From positions 44,836-108,835 of the forward strand of contig JBFXDD010000016.1 of the NCBI GenBank assembly GCA_050181465.1: DNA of 64,000 nt, given 5' to 3'. A program made the translations under genes and the position numbers. The stretch's first letter is position 1, and each line of letters opens with the position of its first letter. This document shows positions 8,326 through 17,704 of this stretch, one piece after another. The DNA is from JACRLW01 sp050181465. Its GTDB lineage: Bacteria; Planctomycetota; UBA1135; UBA2386. The notes under the pieces were generated by a model, which searched no databases, had not been told where the DNA came from, and was given only the letters and a program-made list of their open reading frames with translations.

Positions 8326-9375
8326 TCAGCGAGCGGCGAGAGCGGGATCGAGAACGACGACGATCTTGCCGAACACCTCGCGCGCTTCCAACCGTCGATG
8401 CGCCTCGCGCAGTTCCTCGAAGGGCAGGATCGCGTCGACGACCGGGGTGAGGCGACCGCGCCCCATCAACTCCAGGATGCGCCACGAGTCGCCGCGACGC
8501 CCCATCGTGCTGCCGAGGATGGACAGGTTCTTGAAGAAGATCTGGTGCAGCGAGATGCCGACCGCGCCGCCCGTCGTCGCACCGCAGGTCACCAAGCGAC
8601 CACCGCGGGCGAGACATTTCACGCTGCGATCGAAGGTGGCCTCGCCCACATGCTCGAACACGACGTCGACGCCGCGCTTGCCGGTGAGGCGACGTACTTC
8701 CTCGAGGAAGTCAGCCGACGAGGTGTCGATGACATCGTCCGCACCGAGCGCGCGCGCGCGATCGCACTTCGCCGCGTTGCCGGCGGTCGCGATCACTCGC
8801 GCACCGAACAACGACGCGATCTGCACCGCGGCACTGCCGACACCGGAACCGCCGGCGTGGATCAGCACGGATTCACCGGCCCGCAGCTCGGCTCGGCGCA
8901 CGAGCATGTTCCAGGCAGTGAGGAACGCGAGTGAGAACGACGCGGCCTCGGCGAACCCGAGCCGCTTCGGCTTGGGCGCGACGTTCGCCGCGGGCACGAC
9001 GACGTAGTCTGCGCAGGTCCCATCGCGACTTTCACCGAGGATCGCGTAGTGCCGACAGAGATTGTCCTCGCCGGTAGCGCACGCCGAACAAACCCCGCAG
9101 GATGCGCCGGGAAACACGACGACTTCCTCACCGGGTCGTCGATCGAGCACGCCTTCGCCCACCGCGTCGATCACGCCGGCACCGTCGGAACCCAGCACGA
9201 GGGGCAGGGGGAATCGATGTCCGGGTACGCCGCGGCGAACCCACGTATCCAAGTGGTTCACGCCGGCGGCGACGATGCGCACGCGCACTTCACCCGCGCC
9301 GACCGCCGGCACCTCGCGCTCTTCGAAGCGAATGCGCTCGAAGTCGCCGTGCTCGAAGACCACCGCCGCTCTCAT
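8326..9375 (-). CDS. MDR-family zinc-type oxidoreductase (quinone reductase/alcohol dehydrogenase-like)
   Basis: This 349-residue medium-chain dehydrogenase/reductase has the NAD(P) loop HAGGSGVGSAAVQ near residue 175 and the four structural zinc cysteines in CGVCSACATGEDNLC (near residues 93-107). The usual catalytic-zinc cysteine after AAG is replaced by Asn (AAGVNHLDTW), as in quinone-oxidoreductase or enoyl-reductase branches. A role in reducing an enone or acyl-CoA in the module is an inference. Its start overlaps the upstream hydratase stop by 4 bases (ATGA), indicating coupled translation. Confidence 0.8.
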   Translation of the reverse strand: MRAAVVFEHGDFERIRFEEREVPAVGAGEVRVRIVAAGVNHLDTWVRRGVPGHRFPLPLVLGSDGAGVIDAVGEGVLDRRPGEEVVVFPGASCGVCSACATGEDNLCRHYAILGESRDGTCADYVVVPAANVAPKPKRLGFAEAASFSLAFLTAWNMLVRRAELRAGESVLIHAGGSGVGSAAVQIASLFGARVIATAGNAAKCDRARALGADDVIDTSSADFLEEVRRLTGKRGVDVVFEHVGEATFDRSVKCLARGGRLVTCGATTGGAVGISLHQIFFKNLSILGSTMGRRGDSWRILELMGRGRLTPVVDAILPFEELREAHRRLEAREVFGKIVVVLDPALAAR

Positions 9376-10178
9376 CGCCCGGTGAACTCCGGCGGCCGCT
9401 TCTGCTGGAACGCGCTCATACCTTCACGCGCATCGGCGCTCGCGAACAGCTTCGCCTGGAGTTCGCGCTCCAGTGCGAGCCCTTGCTCCAGCGCCATCTC
9501 GGCGCCGCTCTGCACCGCACGCTTGATGTGTCCGATCGCCATGGCTGCGGCCTTCGGCGTGGTGTACTCCGCACAGCGCTCGACCACTCGCTCCAGGAAG
9601 TTCGCCGCATCGCAGTCGACGACCTCGTTGACGATTCCGAGCGCCATCGCTTGCGCGACATCGAGATTCGTCCCGTTCACCATCAACTCGATCGCGCGGG
9701 TCTTACCGACCAATCGCAGAAGCCGCTGGGTTCCGCCCGTCCCCGGCAACACGCCGAGCTTGACTTCGGGCACGCCGATCTTGCCCGCACCGGCGCGAGC
9801 GATCCGCAGGTCCGCGGCGAGAGCGACTTCGAGACCTCCTCCCACACAGTGGCCGTTGAGCGCGGCGACCACCAGCTTCGGCGTGTGCTCGAGCCGCAGC
9901 AACGTCTCGTTGGCGTGCAGGCAGAACCAGTACTTCCAGTCCGGATCGGCTCCTTCCAGCATCGCGATGTTCGCACCGGCGCAGAAGAAACGTTTGCCGG
10001 CACCGGTCAGCACGATCACCTCGACGGAACGATCGAAGCGGGCGCGAAGCACGCAGTCGTCGAGCTGCCGCATCATGGCGTGGCTGTAGGTGTTCGCCGG
10101 CGGATCGCAGAGGGTGAGGACCACGACCTTGCCGCGCTGCTCGTAGCGCACGAGGGATTCGGAAGTAGGCTGGGACAT
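9372..10178 (-). CDS. Enoyl-CoA hydratase/isomerase family protein (second copy, first gene of module)
   Basis: A 268-residue crotonase-fold protein. Both catalytic glutamates are in place (GGGLEVALA and GVPEVKLG), and the oxyanion loop is FFCAGANIAML. It differs clearly from the second hydratase of the module, for example in PPANTYSHAMM near the N-terminus and the WKYWFCLHANE insert, so it may use a different acyl chain or ring substrate. The start ATG at 10178 (MSQPTSES) gives the usual length; the frame is open for a further 229 codons upstream but without family similarity. It faces the divergent plus-strand gene at 10323, so the promoter lies in between. Confidence 0.85.
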   Translation of the reverse strand: MSQPTSESLVRYEQRGKVVVLTLCDPPANTYSHAMMRQLDDCVLRARFDRSVEVIVLTGAGKRFFCAGANIAMLEGADPDWKYWFCLHANETLLRLEHTPKLVVAALNGHCVGGGLEVALAADLRIARAGAGKIGVPEVKLGVLPGTGGTQRLLRLVGKTRAIELMVNGTNLDVAQAMALGIVNEVVDCDAANFLERVVERCAEYTTPKAAAMAIGHIKRAVQSGAEMALEQGLALERELQAKLFASADAREGMSAFQQKRPPEFTGR

Positions 10179-10322
10179 CGGGCGAAAGATGGTAGCCGTG
10201 ACCCGCCCGGACTCGACGACAGGGTCCCCCGCGGGCTCGGCCACCTTCGCCGCCGCGACCAGGTCGATCGAGTGCTGACCATGGTCGAGCCGATAGCGGA
10301 TACCGGACCGCCCCGACCTCGG

Positions 10323-10760
10323 ATGCAACGCCCCCGCCTCCTCCCCTTTCTGGCCCTCGCGCTGACCGCGGCCGGCATCTCGGCCCAGGTGCGGACTCTC
10401 GAGGGCGGCAACTGCGCCGAAGGCAGTCGGCTCCAAGTCGACGGCGAACCCAGGCCGGGTCAGTCGCTCATGATCCGCGGCTCCGGGTGTGCGGACCGCG
10501 TCAGCCCGTTCCTGCTGCTCGGGGTCGAGAGCGACGCCCCAACTTGGCTTCCTGCGGAACTGCGCTGCTCGGCGGTCGGTCGCTGCGCGCTTCTGGTCGA
10601 TCCCGTGCGCATCGAGTTGGACCTTCGTCACCTCGAGATCACCCTGCCGCTGGACCCCCACATCCTCGGGCTCTCCTTTGCGGTCCAGGCCGGCTGCTTC
10701 GATCGCGCCGCAGTGTGCATGGACCCGGGCGCCGCCGCGCGAATCTCGATCCGCGGCTGA
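10323..10760 (+). CDS. Small secreted hypothetical protein
   Basis: A 145-residue protein with a clear signal peptide (MQRPRLLPFLALALTAAGISA, cleavage near residue 21). The mature part has six cysteines and repeated beta-type strands. It resembles the short bonding or presentation modules found at the ends of large secreted planctomycete proteins, but I do not recognise a named family. The start was chosen for the signal peptide; the frame is open far upstream in the shadow of the hydratase. It is divergent from the acyl-CoA module and 64 bases upstream of the ferredoxin gene. Confidence 0.6.
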   Translation: MQRPRLLPFLALALTAAGISAQVRTLEGGNCAEGSRLQVDGEPRPGQSLMIRGSGCADRVSPFLLLGVESDAPTWLPAELRCSAVGRCALLVDPVRIELDLRHLEITLPLDPHILGLSFAVQAGCFDRAAVCMDPGAAARISIRG

Positions 10761-10824
10761 CGGCCCATCCCTCGGGCGAGCGCGCTTGCCGGGACCCCGT
10801 CTCGGCCTACCATCCGCGCTGCGA

Positions 10825-11028
10825 ATGAATCCCGTGCGCAAGGTCTGGATCGAGGAAGGCTGCATCAGTTGCGGTCTCTGTCAGGACATCTGTGCCGACG
10901 TCTTCGAGGTGAAGGACGGCCTTGACTGCGTGATCCGACCCGACGCCCCAGCCCACTTCGGAGAGCACGCCGAGGCCATTCGCGACGCTGCCCAGGATTG
11001 CCCGGTCGAAGTCATCAAGTTCGAGTGA
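10825..11028 (+). CDS. Ferredoxin (one 4Fe-4S or 3Fe-4S cluster)
   Basis: A 67-residue electron carrier. The cluster motif is CISCGLCQDIC near the N-terminus, with a distant Cys-Pro (DCPVEVI) near the C-terminus. This is the arrangement of single-cluster bacterial ferredoxins, where three cysteines of the first group plus the distant one bind the cluster. The strongly acidic composition is also typical. No redox partner is encoded immediately adjacent; the MDR oxidoreductase module 0.6 kb away on the other strand is the nearest redox gene set. Confidence 0.88.
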   Translation: MNPVRKVWIEEGCISCGLCQDICADVFEVKDGLDCVIRPDAPAHFGEHAEAIRDAAQDCPVEVIKFE

Positions 11029-11082
11029 CCGCTCGGTGGGCGACAGGCGCTGTGTCGCGGCGGCCACAAAGGCCAGCCTCGG

Positions 11083-12474
11083 ATGCGCGCAAACCTGCTG
11101 CTTCCTCTCGGCCTCTTGAGCCTGGCGCTCGCAGCATGGCTCGTCTTCGTGCAGACCGGCGCGCGGGCGGCACCCTCGCCGGCTCCGCCGGAATCCTCCT
11201 CGAGCCCGGCGCCGCCGCCGGACATGGCAGGGCTGGAGCCGGTCCGCGCAACCTCGCCCACCCCCGACCCAGACCCCGCGCTGGACGGACCGACCGAGGC
11301 AACCGAGGAACGGCAGGCGGTGGTTCGGGGCCGAGGGCGGCTGCAACTCGAGTTGCAGGCGCCTTCCGCCATCGTCGCCGAGCCCTTCGTGCTCGGGCTT
11401 GTGCCCGAAGAGGCCGATAACCCGGCGCCAGAGCGCACGCTCATTCGGAGTCCTGAACGAGTCCCGGAGTTGGCGCCCCTCGATTTGCCTGCCGGCAGCT
11501 ACCGGGTGTTCGTAGTCAGCGGACCAGGCGATCCGCGCGGGTGTGAGACCTCCAGCGCCTGGACGATCGATGAATTCGACGACGTCGTTCAGGTGGTCGC
11601 GAACCAGACTTCGAAGGCCAGCATCAAGATCACAACCGCGGTCGAGGCCGCACCACGGCGCGGCGTCGCCCGCATCAGCGGACTCGCCTTCATCGACGGC
11701 GCCCCGGCGGTGAATTGCTTCGTGACCACAAGCCCGCTGACCCGCTCACGCATCGTGCGGGTCAACGCCGACGGCAGTTTCGATCTTGGCGAGGTCGAGG
11801 CCGGCTCCCTCCGCGTCCAACTCTCGGAGCCTACCGACGGCATCAAGCGCGATGCTTTCCTGGCGCGTCTCGCTCACCTGGATGTCGCGCCGGCTCCCGG
11901 CGAAGCGCTCGGGATTCGGTTGGAAGCGTACACCGGTAGCATCGAAGTGGCGGCCCTCGACAGTCGAGGCGACTCGGTGGGAGGAACCGCCGAGGTGCTC
12001 GGCGTGCCGTCCTTTGCTCTTCCCAGCCTGGGCACGGAAATCCGCAACGTACCGTGGATGAGTGAGCGGTTGTCAGTCACCCAGAACACGCCGATGGAGA
12101 GGATTCCGGCGGGCCGGATCGGCGTGGTTGTCCGAAGTCACGGTTACAGCTCCGATCCGGTGTGGATCGACCTGATGCCGGGCGCGCACGAAGTCGTGCG
12201 AGTGCCGATGCGGGCGGTCACCGAAGTTCGAGTCCAAGTGGATTGGGACTCCTTCGGGGCACCCGAGCGGGCCGGAGCGGCCGTGATCTTCCGCGGTCCG
12301 ACGAACGCCCGAGTCACCGTGAACCGGCATTGGCGCGGTACCGCCTACCTGCTGCCCGGCGACTATGCGGTCGAGGTACAGATCCGGCCACTGCAGGTCG
12401 CGGCGTTCGCCGCGCAGCCGCTTCGGGTCGTTGCGGGCGAGCCACAGTCGTTCACGGCCCGCGCAGCGCGCTGA
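11083..12474 (+). CDS. Exported hypothetical protein with carboxypeptidase-regulatory-like repeats
   Basis: A 463-residue protein with an N-terminal signal or anchor segment (residues 4-30), then a low-complexity Pro/Ser/Asp linker to about residue 75. The rest consists of beta-rich modules; patterns such as VNADGSFDLGEVEAGSLRV are typical of carboxypeptidase-regulatory-like domains, which form Ig-like beta sandwiches. No catalytic residues are evident. A structural or surface role outside the inner membrane is likely. The linker and domain style recall the membrane-anchored protein at 19974-21506. Confidence 0.6.
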   Translation: MRANLLLPLGLLSLALAAWLVFVQTGARAAPSPAPPESSSSPAPPPDMAGLEPVRATSPTPDPDPALDGPTEATEERQAVVRGRGRLQLELQAPSAIVAEPFVLGLVPEEADNPAPERTLIRSPERVPELAPLDLPAGSYRVFVVSGPGDPRGCETSSAWTIDEFDDVVQVVANQTSKASIKITTAVEAAPRRGVARISGLAFIDGAPAVNCFVTTSPLTRSRIVRVNADGSFDLGEVEAGSLRVQLSEPTDGIKRDAFLARLAHLDVAPAPGEALGIRLEAYTGSIEVAALDSRGDSVGGTAEVLGVPSFALPSLGTEIRNVPWMSERLSVTQNTPMERIPAGRIGVVVRSHGYSSDPVWIDLMPGAHEVVRVPMRAVTEVRVQVDWDSFGAPERAGAAVIFRGPTNARVTVNRHWRGTAYLLPGDYAVEVQIRPLQVAAFAAQPLRVVAGEPQSFTARAAR

Positions 12475-12507
12475 CCGACCGGTCGCTCGCCGATAGCATT
12501 CCGGACG

Positions 12508-12924
12508 ATGGTTCCCCTCACCCGCTTCGTCCTCGCCGCAATCGCGTGCCTCGCGGCCGACGCAGACGACCCGACGGAAATCGACTTCGCCTCGCTCTCG
12601 GACTTCACCTGGGTCCAGGGAATGAAGTTGCCCGAGCACGTGACCAAGTGGAACGAGAAGAAAGTGCGCATCAGCGGCTTCATGGAACGCGACGGAGCCG
12701 GCGTCGGCCCCGTCGACTACTTCATGCTCATCAATGATTCGTGCGGCTGTGAAGGCACGCCGATGATGAACGAGATCATTTTCTGCGACATGCCGCCGGG
12801 CCAGCAGACCGACATCCTGCCCGGAGTGGTCACGATCGAGGGCAAGCTGTTCGTCGGCGAAGTGGAGGAGGACGGCGTCGTCCTGAGCATCTACAACTTC
12901 GACGTCGATCGCGTGACCCAGTGA
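12508..12924 (+). CDS. Secreted DUF3299-family protein
   Basis: A 138-residue protein with a short signal peptide (about residues 1-18). The core matches the DUF3299 style: VRISGFMER, then YFMLINDSCGCEGTPMMNEI, then GVVTIEGKLFVGEVEEDGVV and a terminal YNFDVDRV. The Cys-Gly-Cys in NDSCGCEG is the family hallmark. The family often sits beside transporter or lipoprotein genes, but its molecular role is not established. It is followed after 10 bases by the HEAT-like gene, suggesting one transcript. Confidence 0.75.
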   Translation: MVPLTRFVLAAIACLAADADDPTEIDFASLSDFTWVQGMKLPEHVTKWNEKKVRISGFMERDGAGVGPVDYFMLINDSCGCEGTPMMNEIIFCDMPPGQQTDILPGVVTIEGKLFVGEVEEDGVVLSIYNFDVDRVTQ

Positions 12925-12934
12925 GTCCGACCTC

Positions 12935-14119
12935 TTGAAGTACGCCACCGTCGTCTCACTCTTCGCGCTCGCCGTTTCCGGAGCGGCGCAGGACAGTCCC
13001 GACTTCGCAAGGGACCTCGACAATGCGATCGGTCACAAGCGTTTCGCCGTGCGTCGCGCAGCGGCCGGCAAACTCGCAGCGGCTGGTGATGCCGCAGTGC
13101 CGACGCTCCGGTCCTGGCTCGCCGAGCACGATCGCAACGACCTGCCGCTCGAAGTGATCGACGCGATCGCGCGGCACGAACCCTCCGGCCCGGCAACCCG
13201 CGACCTGTTGCGCGAACTCGCCAAAGACCGCGAGTTCTACTGGCGCTCACACGCGCTGAGCGGACTCGTCCGAGCCTTGGATCCGGCAGACCGTGCGCGT
13301 TTTCGCGCGGCGATCGACGATCCAGCTCACCTGTTCCGGATTGAAGGCGCTCGCGGGCTGATCGGACTGGGCTTCGCGGACGGTGATGAATCCGCCGTGA
13401 TCTCGCTCGTGAGCGATCACGACCCGCGCGTTCGGCTGCGCGTCGCGCTGGCCTTGTTCGGAATGGGCGATCGACGCGCGGCGACGGAGATCGCGCTGGC
13501 GATTGCCGGCTCCTCACGGGTCTTCCTCGACGACCCCTTCGGCGCTCGCGAAGCCACCGAGGCGATCCGCGGACTCCGCGACCTCGGCGTCGACGTGGAG
13601 GGACTCGACGCCGACGACGCGACCGCTCGAAGTGCCGCGCGCGCCCGCGTCTTCCACGTGCTGGGCGTCAAGCAAGACACTCTCGACGTCGCGGCCTCAG
13701 TGGGAAGCCTTCGCGAGCCCGAGGGCATGGCCGCGGTCGACGGCGGTCTGGAACTGCGCTCCTGCGTGCGCGGCGATCTGTTCTTGCGATGGACCGCCGA
13801 CGGCCGCTTCTTCGAGGGCCTCGGGCCGATCCGGGAGTTCTCGGTTCCGCTCGAGGATTGGGCCGCCGTTCGACGCGAACTCTCCGAACTCGCCGGGACG
13901 GCGGTCCACGGTGTCGTGATCTGCGACTATCTGCGACTGCGAGCCGCTGTGAAAGACGACACGCTCGCCCATCACAAGTGCGCGCCGCGCGCAGTTCCGG
14001 AAACACTCGCTGCATGGCTCAAGCGACTCCTGGCGATCCTCGAAAAGGACGGAGACGGCGCGAACTCACAGCCGCTTGCCGATCGCCTTACCCAGTTCGT
14101 GCCGAGAGCCGCCAAATAG
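12935..14119 (+). CDS. Exported HEAT-repeat-like protein
   Basis: A 394-residue protein. The N-terminal MKYATVVSLFALAVSGAAQ is a signal peptide. Residues ~25-220 consist of helical pairs with HEAT-type spacing (for example FAVRRAAAGKLAAAGDAAVPTL written as VRRAA...VPTL, and later VRLRVALALFGMGD). The C-terminal half has no recognised domain. The first codon is TTG; it was preferred because the signal peptide starts directly there. It follows the DUF3299 gene by 10 bases and precedes the GlmS-like gene by 6, so it belongs to the same operon. Confidence 0.65.
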   Translation: MKYATVVSLFALAVSGAAQDSPDFARDLDNAIGHKRFAVRRAAAGKLAAAGDAAVPTLRSWLAEHDRNDLPLEVIDAIARHEPSGPATRDLLRELAKDREFYWRSHALSGLVRALDPADRARFRAAIDDPAHLFRIEGARGLIGLGFADGDESAVISLVSDHDPRVRLRVALALFGMGDRRAATEIALAIAGSSRVFLDDPFGAREATEAIRGLRDLGVDVEGLDADDATARSAARARVFHVLGVKQDTLDVAASVGSLREPEGMAAVDGGLELRSCVRGDLFLRWTADGRFFEGLGPIREFSVPLEDWAAVRRELSELAGTAVHGVVICDYLRLRAAVKDDTLAHHKCAPRAVPETLAAWLKRLLAILEKDGDGANSQPLADRLTQFVPRAAK

Positions 14120-14125
14120 CCGTCC

Positions 14126-17100
14126 ATGTGCGGAATCATCGCCGTCCTTCGCCGCCGCTCCCCTCGAGTCGTTCCGTCTCGCCAAGATCTCGAAGCGCCG
14201 ATCAAGGCCGCACTCGCTGTCGACTTGTCCCTCGACGCCGAGCGACTCGTGTCGTCGTTGGAGGCTGCGGCCGATCGCCTCGAGCAGGTGGACCGACTGC
14301 TGCGCGGCCCGGCCGGCGTGCGCGCGCTGATCGAGAATCCGGAACTGGTCGACTTGCTGAGCCGCGAGCTCACCGCGCTCGACGCCAAGGTCGAAGCGCT
14401 CGAGAACGACCTGGACCGTGGCACGCGCGAATGGAGCGGCGCGCACGTCGAGGCCGTCAATCGTGGGTTGGTTCGACTCCGCGACGCAGCGTGGGTTCTT
14501 CACCGTGATCGCCTGCGCACCGCAGCGGCGGTGCGCGCTCTCGCCGGTGATCGCCCGACTTCTGCGGCGATCGAAGCCTATGGCGCCATTCAGACCGTGT
14601 TGTCCGGTCTCGACCGACTCGAAGTGCGCGGCCGCGATTCCGCCGGCGTTCACGTAATCGTCGAGGGCCATGAAGTGGACCTGAACGATCCGGCGATCGA
14701 GGCCGAGATCGCGCGACGCGGTCATGATCCGCTGTTTCGCACCGGCTCGGTCCGCGTGCTCCGAAACGGCGCCGTATTGGGCTTCGTCTACAAGCGATCT
14801 GCGGAGATCGGGGAACTCGGAGACAACGTCGCGGCGATCCGCAAGGCGATCGCGGAAGACGACCTCCTGCGGATGGCGATTCGCTCACCGCGCGCAGAAG
14901 TCACCGTGTTGGCGCACACGCGCTGGGCGAGCGTCGGAATCATCAGTGAGCCGAACGCACACCCGCTAGAGTCCGCCGAGACGGATCGAGAGGACAGCGC
15001 CTACGTGGTCGCGGCCCTCAACGGCGACGTCGACAATCACGTAGCACTCGTGCGCGAGCACTCGCTTGCGATTGCGAGCGAGATCACGACGGACGCGAAG
15101 GTCATCCCGGTGCTCGTCTCGCGGAAGATGGCGGACGGCATCCTGCGCGGTGAAGCCTTCCGCCGCACGGTGGCCTCCTTCGAGGGTTCCGTCGCGATCG
15201 CGGCCAACTCGGCCGAAGCACCCGGAGAGATCCTGCTCGCGTTGCGCGGGAGCGGTCAGGCCCTCTACGTGGGGGTGACCGAAGATGCATACGTGGTAGC
15301 GAGCGAGCCGTACGGCGTGATCGAAGAGTGTCCGCGCTACCTGCGCATGGACGGCGAGACCCCGGGCAACCCGAACAACCCGACCGCGAGCCGTGGCCAA
15401 GTGATCCGACTGTCGCGCGAAGACGCCGGATCGGTGCTGGGCATTCACCGCGAGTCGTACGACGGGACGCCGCTGCCCGTGTCAGCCGACGATCTCGTGC
15501 AGTCGGCGATCACGACCCGCGACGTCGACCGCGGCAACTTCCCCCACTACCTGCTCAAGGAGATCTCCGAGTCGCCGCGCTCCTTCCGCAAGACGCTGCG
15601 CGGCAAGGTCGTCGAGGAGGGTGGTCGCCTGCGCGTCCGACTCGGCCGCTCGGTGCTGTCCGATGCGCTCCGCGAGCAACTGCGCGGCGGGAAGATCCGC
15701 CGGATCCTGACGATCGGCCAGGGCACTGCGGCGATCGCCGCGCAAGGGGTCGCCGGCGCGCTCGAACTCGCCCTCGAGAAGTCCTCGATCGCAATCGCGA
15801 CGATGCCGGCGACCGAGTTGTCCGGCTTCCGCATGCGCGACGACATGAGCGACACGCTGATCGTCGCCATCAGCCAGTCTGGCACGACCACGGACACGAA
15901 TCGCACGGTCGATCTCGTGCGTTCGCGCGGCGCCACGGTGGTCGCGATCGTGAATCGCCGCGGTAGCGATCTCACCGACAAGGCCGACGGCGTGCTCTAC
16001 ACCTCCGACGGTCGCGACGTCGAGATGAGCGTCGCCTCGACCAAGGCGTTCTATGCGCAGATCGCCGCCGGTTACTTGCTCGCATTCGGTATCGCCCAGG
16101 AACTCGGCGACCACGACCCCCGCAAGGGCCACGAGATCCTCAGCGCCTTGCGATCGCTGCCGAGCGCCATGCGCGAGGTCCTCGGTCGTCGCGCACAGAT
16201 CGCCGAAGCCGCTCGTCTCACGACGCGTCGCCGCTATTGGGCGCTGGTCGGCAACGGCAACAACCTGATCGCCGCGCGAGAGATCCGAATCAAGCTCTCG
16301 GAGCTCTGCTACAAGTCGATCGCGAGCGACGCGACCGAGGACAAGAAGCACATCGACTTGTCGTCGGAGCCGATGATTCTGGTTTGTGCGGCGGGACTCA
16401 CGGGATCGACCGCCGATGACGTCGCGAAGGAAGTCGCGATCTACCGTGCGCACAAGGCGCTGCCGATCGTCATCGCCGATGAAGGCGAGGATCGCTTCAA
16501 GACGGCGAACGCCGTCCTGTTCGTGCCACGCGTGCACCCCGCACTCGCGTTCATTCTCTCGACCGTCGCCGGCCATCTCTTCGGCTACGAGTGCGCATTG
16601 GCGATCGACTCGTTGGCGCGCTCGCTGCGCGAGGCGCGGGCCGCAATCGAGCGCACGGCACATTCCGACGACCACGAGGATTTGCTCGAGGCGCTGGCAC
16701 CGGAACTGATCGTGGCGAGCAAGAACTTCCACGAAGCCCTGCGAGATCACCGCCTCGACGGCTCGCTCGAGGCGTCGACGGCGACGCGACTCGCAGCTCT
16801 CTTGCGCTACGCCACCGGAGTCGCACCGCTCGACGCATTCCCACTCGAGTTCGGCAAGGTCGTCGGCCCAACGGAACTGGTGGAGGACCTCACCGCCGCA
16901 TTGACCCGTGCGATCGATGAACTGACGCGACCGGTGGATGCGATCAAACACCAGGCGAAGACGGTCACCGTCGGCATCTCGCGCTCGGACGAATCGCTGC
17001 TCACCGAGACATTGGTACGCGAGACCCTGGCGAGCGGTGCTGCGCGCGACTCGATCGCGTGGAACGACCTTCGCACTCTGGCAGCGCTCGGCCCGGCCGT

Positions 17101-17578
17101 CTCGCGAGTGCTCGGCTACTCGCGATACGCGATCGAGGGTGAGGAACCGGATGTTCGCGTTCGCCAGATCGCCGCCGGTGGAGTCGCAAGGCAAATGCAT
17201 TCGCGGACGATGGACGACCCACGCCTGCGCGGCACCAAGCATCAGGTCGCTCGCGAGCGGCGATTGCTGGTGGCGAAAGGAGCACGCGACGGTCGTTCCG
17301 TAGTCCTGGTGCCCGAGATCACCGACTCCCGCTGCAGCGGCATCACGCTTCTCCACGTCGAACTGCGAGATACCCTGGATCCGACCGATGCGCGCAGCGT
17401 GCTCGCGGCCTATCGGAACCGCTATTCGCGGCTCGCCGATGCGGTCCTCGAGACCGAACCCGCGTTCCGCGACGAGGTCCTCGGCGCCATCCCGATCCTC
17501 CGTCTGCTCGTAGATCCGGTCGAGGAGCTCGCTGCCGATTGGCGCGACGTGGCGGCTCGCCGGAGCCCGAAGTTGTAA
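14126..17578 (+). CDS. GlmS-like glutamine amidotransferase/double SIS protein, 1150 residues
   Basis: GlmS makes glucosamine-6-phosphate from fructose-6-phosphate and glutamine. Here the N-terminal MCGIIAVL supplies the nucleophile Cys2. The rest of the glutaminase domain follows only after a ~140-residue helical insert: RGRDSAG at 168-174 and HTRW at 264-267. HYLLKEI (~474) introduces the isomerase part. SIS domain 1 (from ~526) has ISQSGTTTDT and VASTKAF; SIS domain 2 (from ~690) has KLSELCYKSI. The canonical GlmS end is matched by KTVTVG at ~945, after which ~200 extra residues follow. At nearly twice the usual ~610 residues, it may be a divergent GlmS or a related aminotransferase. Confidence 0.8.
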   Translation: MCGIIAVLRRRSPRVVPSRQDLEAPIKAALAVDLSLDAERLVSSLEAAADRLEQVDRLLRGPAGVRALIENPELVDLLSRELTALDAKVEALENDLDRGTREWSGAHVEAVNRGLVRLRDAAWVLHRDRLRTAAAVRALAGDRPTSAAIEAYGAIQTVLSGLDRLEVRGRDSAGVHVIVEGHEVDLNDPAIEAEIARRGHDPLFRTGSVRVLRNGAVLGFVYKRSAEIGELGDNVAAIRKAIAEDDLLRMAIRSPRAEVTVLAHTRWASVGIISEPNAHPLESAETDREDSAYVVAALNGDVDNHVALVREHSLAIASEITTDAKVIPVLVSRKMADGILRGEAFRRTVASFEGSVAIAANSAEAPGEILLALRGSGQALYVGVTEDAYVVASEPYGVIEECPRYLRMDGETPGNPNNPTASRGQVIRLSREDAGSVLGIHRESYDGTPLPVSADDLVQSAITTRDVDRGNFPHYLLKEISESPRSFRKTLRGKVVEEGGRLRVRLGRSVLSDALREQLRGGKIRRILTIGQGTAAIAAQGVAGALELALEKSSIAIATMPATELSGFRMRDDMSDTLIVAISQSGTTTDTNRTVDLVRSRGATVVAIVNRRGSDLTDKADGVLYTSDGRDVEMSVASTKAFYAQIAAGYLLAFGIAQELGDHDPRKGHEILSALRSLPSAMREVLGRRAQIAEAARLTTRRRYWALVGNGNNLIAAREIRIKLSELCYKSIASDATEDKKHIDLSSEPMILVCAAGLTGSTADDVAKEVAIYRAHKALPIVIADEGEDRFKTANAVLFVPRVHPALAFILSTVAGHLFGYECALAIDSLARSLREARAAIERTAHSDDHEDLLEALAPELIVASKNFHEALRDHRLDGSLEASTATRLAALLRYATGVAPLDAFPLEFGKVVGPTELVEDLTAALTRAIDELTRPVDAIKHQAKTVTVGISRSDESLLTETLVRETLASGAARDSIAWNDLRTLAALGPAVSRVLGYSRYAIEGEEPDVRVRQIAAGGVARQMHSRTMDDPRLRGTKHQVARERRLLVAKGARDGRSVVLVPEITDSRCSGITLLHVELRDTLDPTDARSVLAAYRNRYSRLADAVLETEPAFRDEVLGAIPILRLLVDPVEELAADWRDVAARRSPKL

Positions 17579-17704
17579 GGCCGGCATGTAAGGCAATCGT
17601 CCCGATCGTCCTTCGGATCGGCCTGGCAGTGGATGGAGCGACGTAGCGGCTGCGAGACCGCGCGTCCCGGCGCTACGCTCCACCCGTCTCCCCCCCTTCG
17701 CTTC

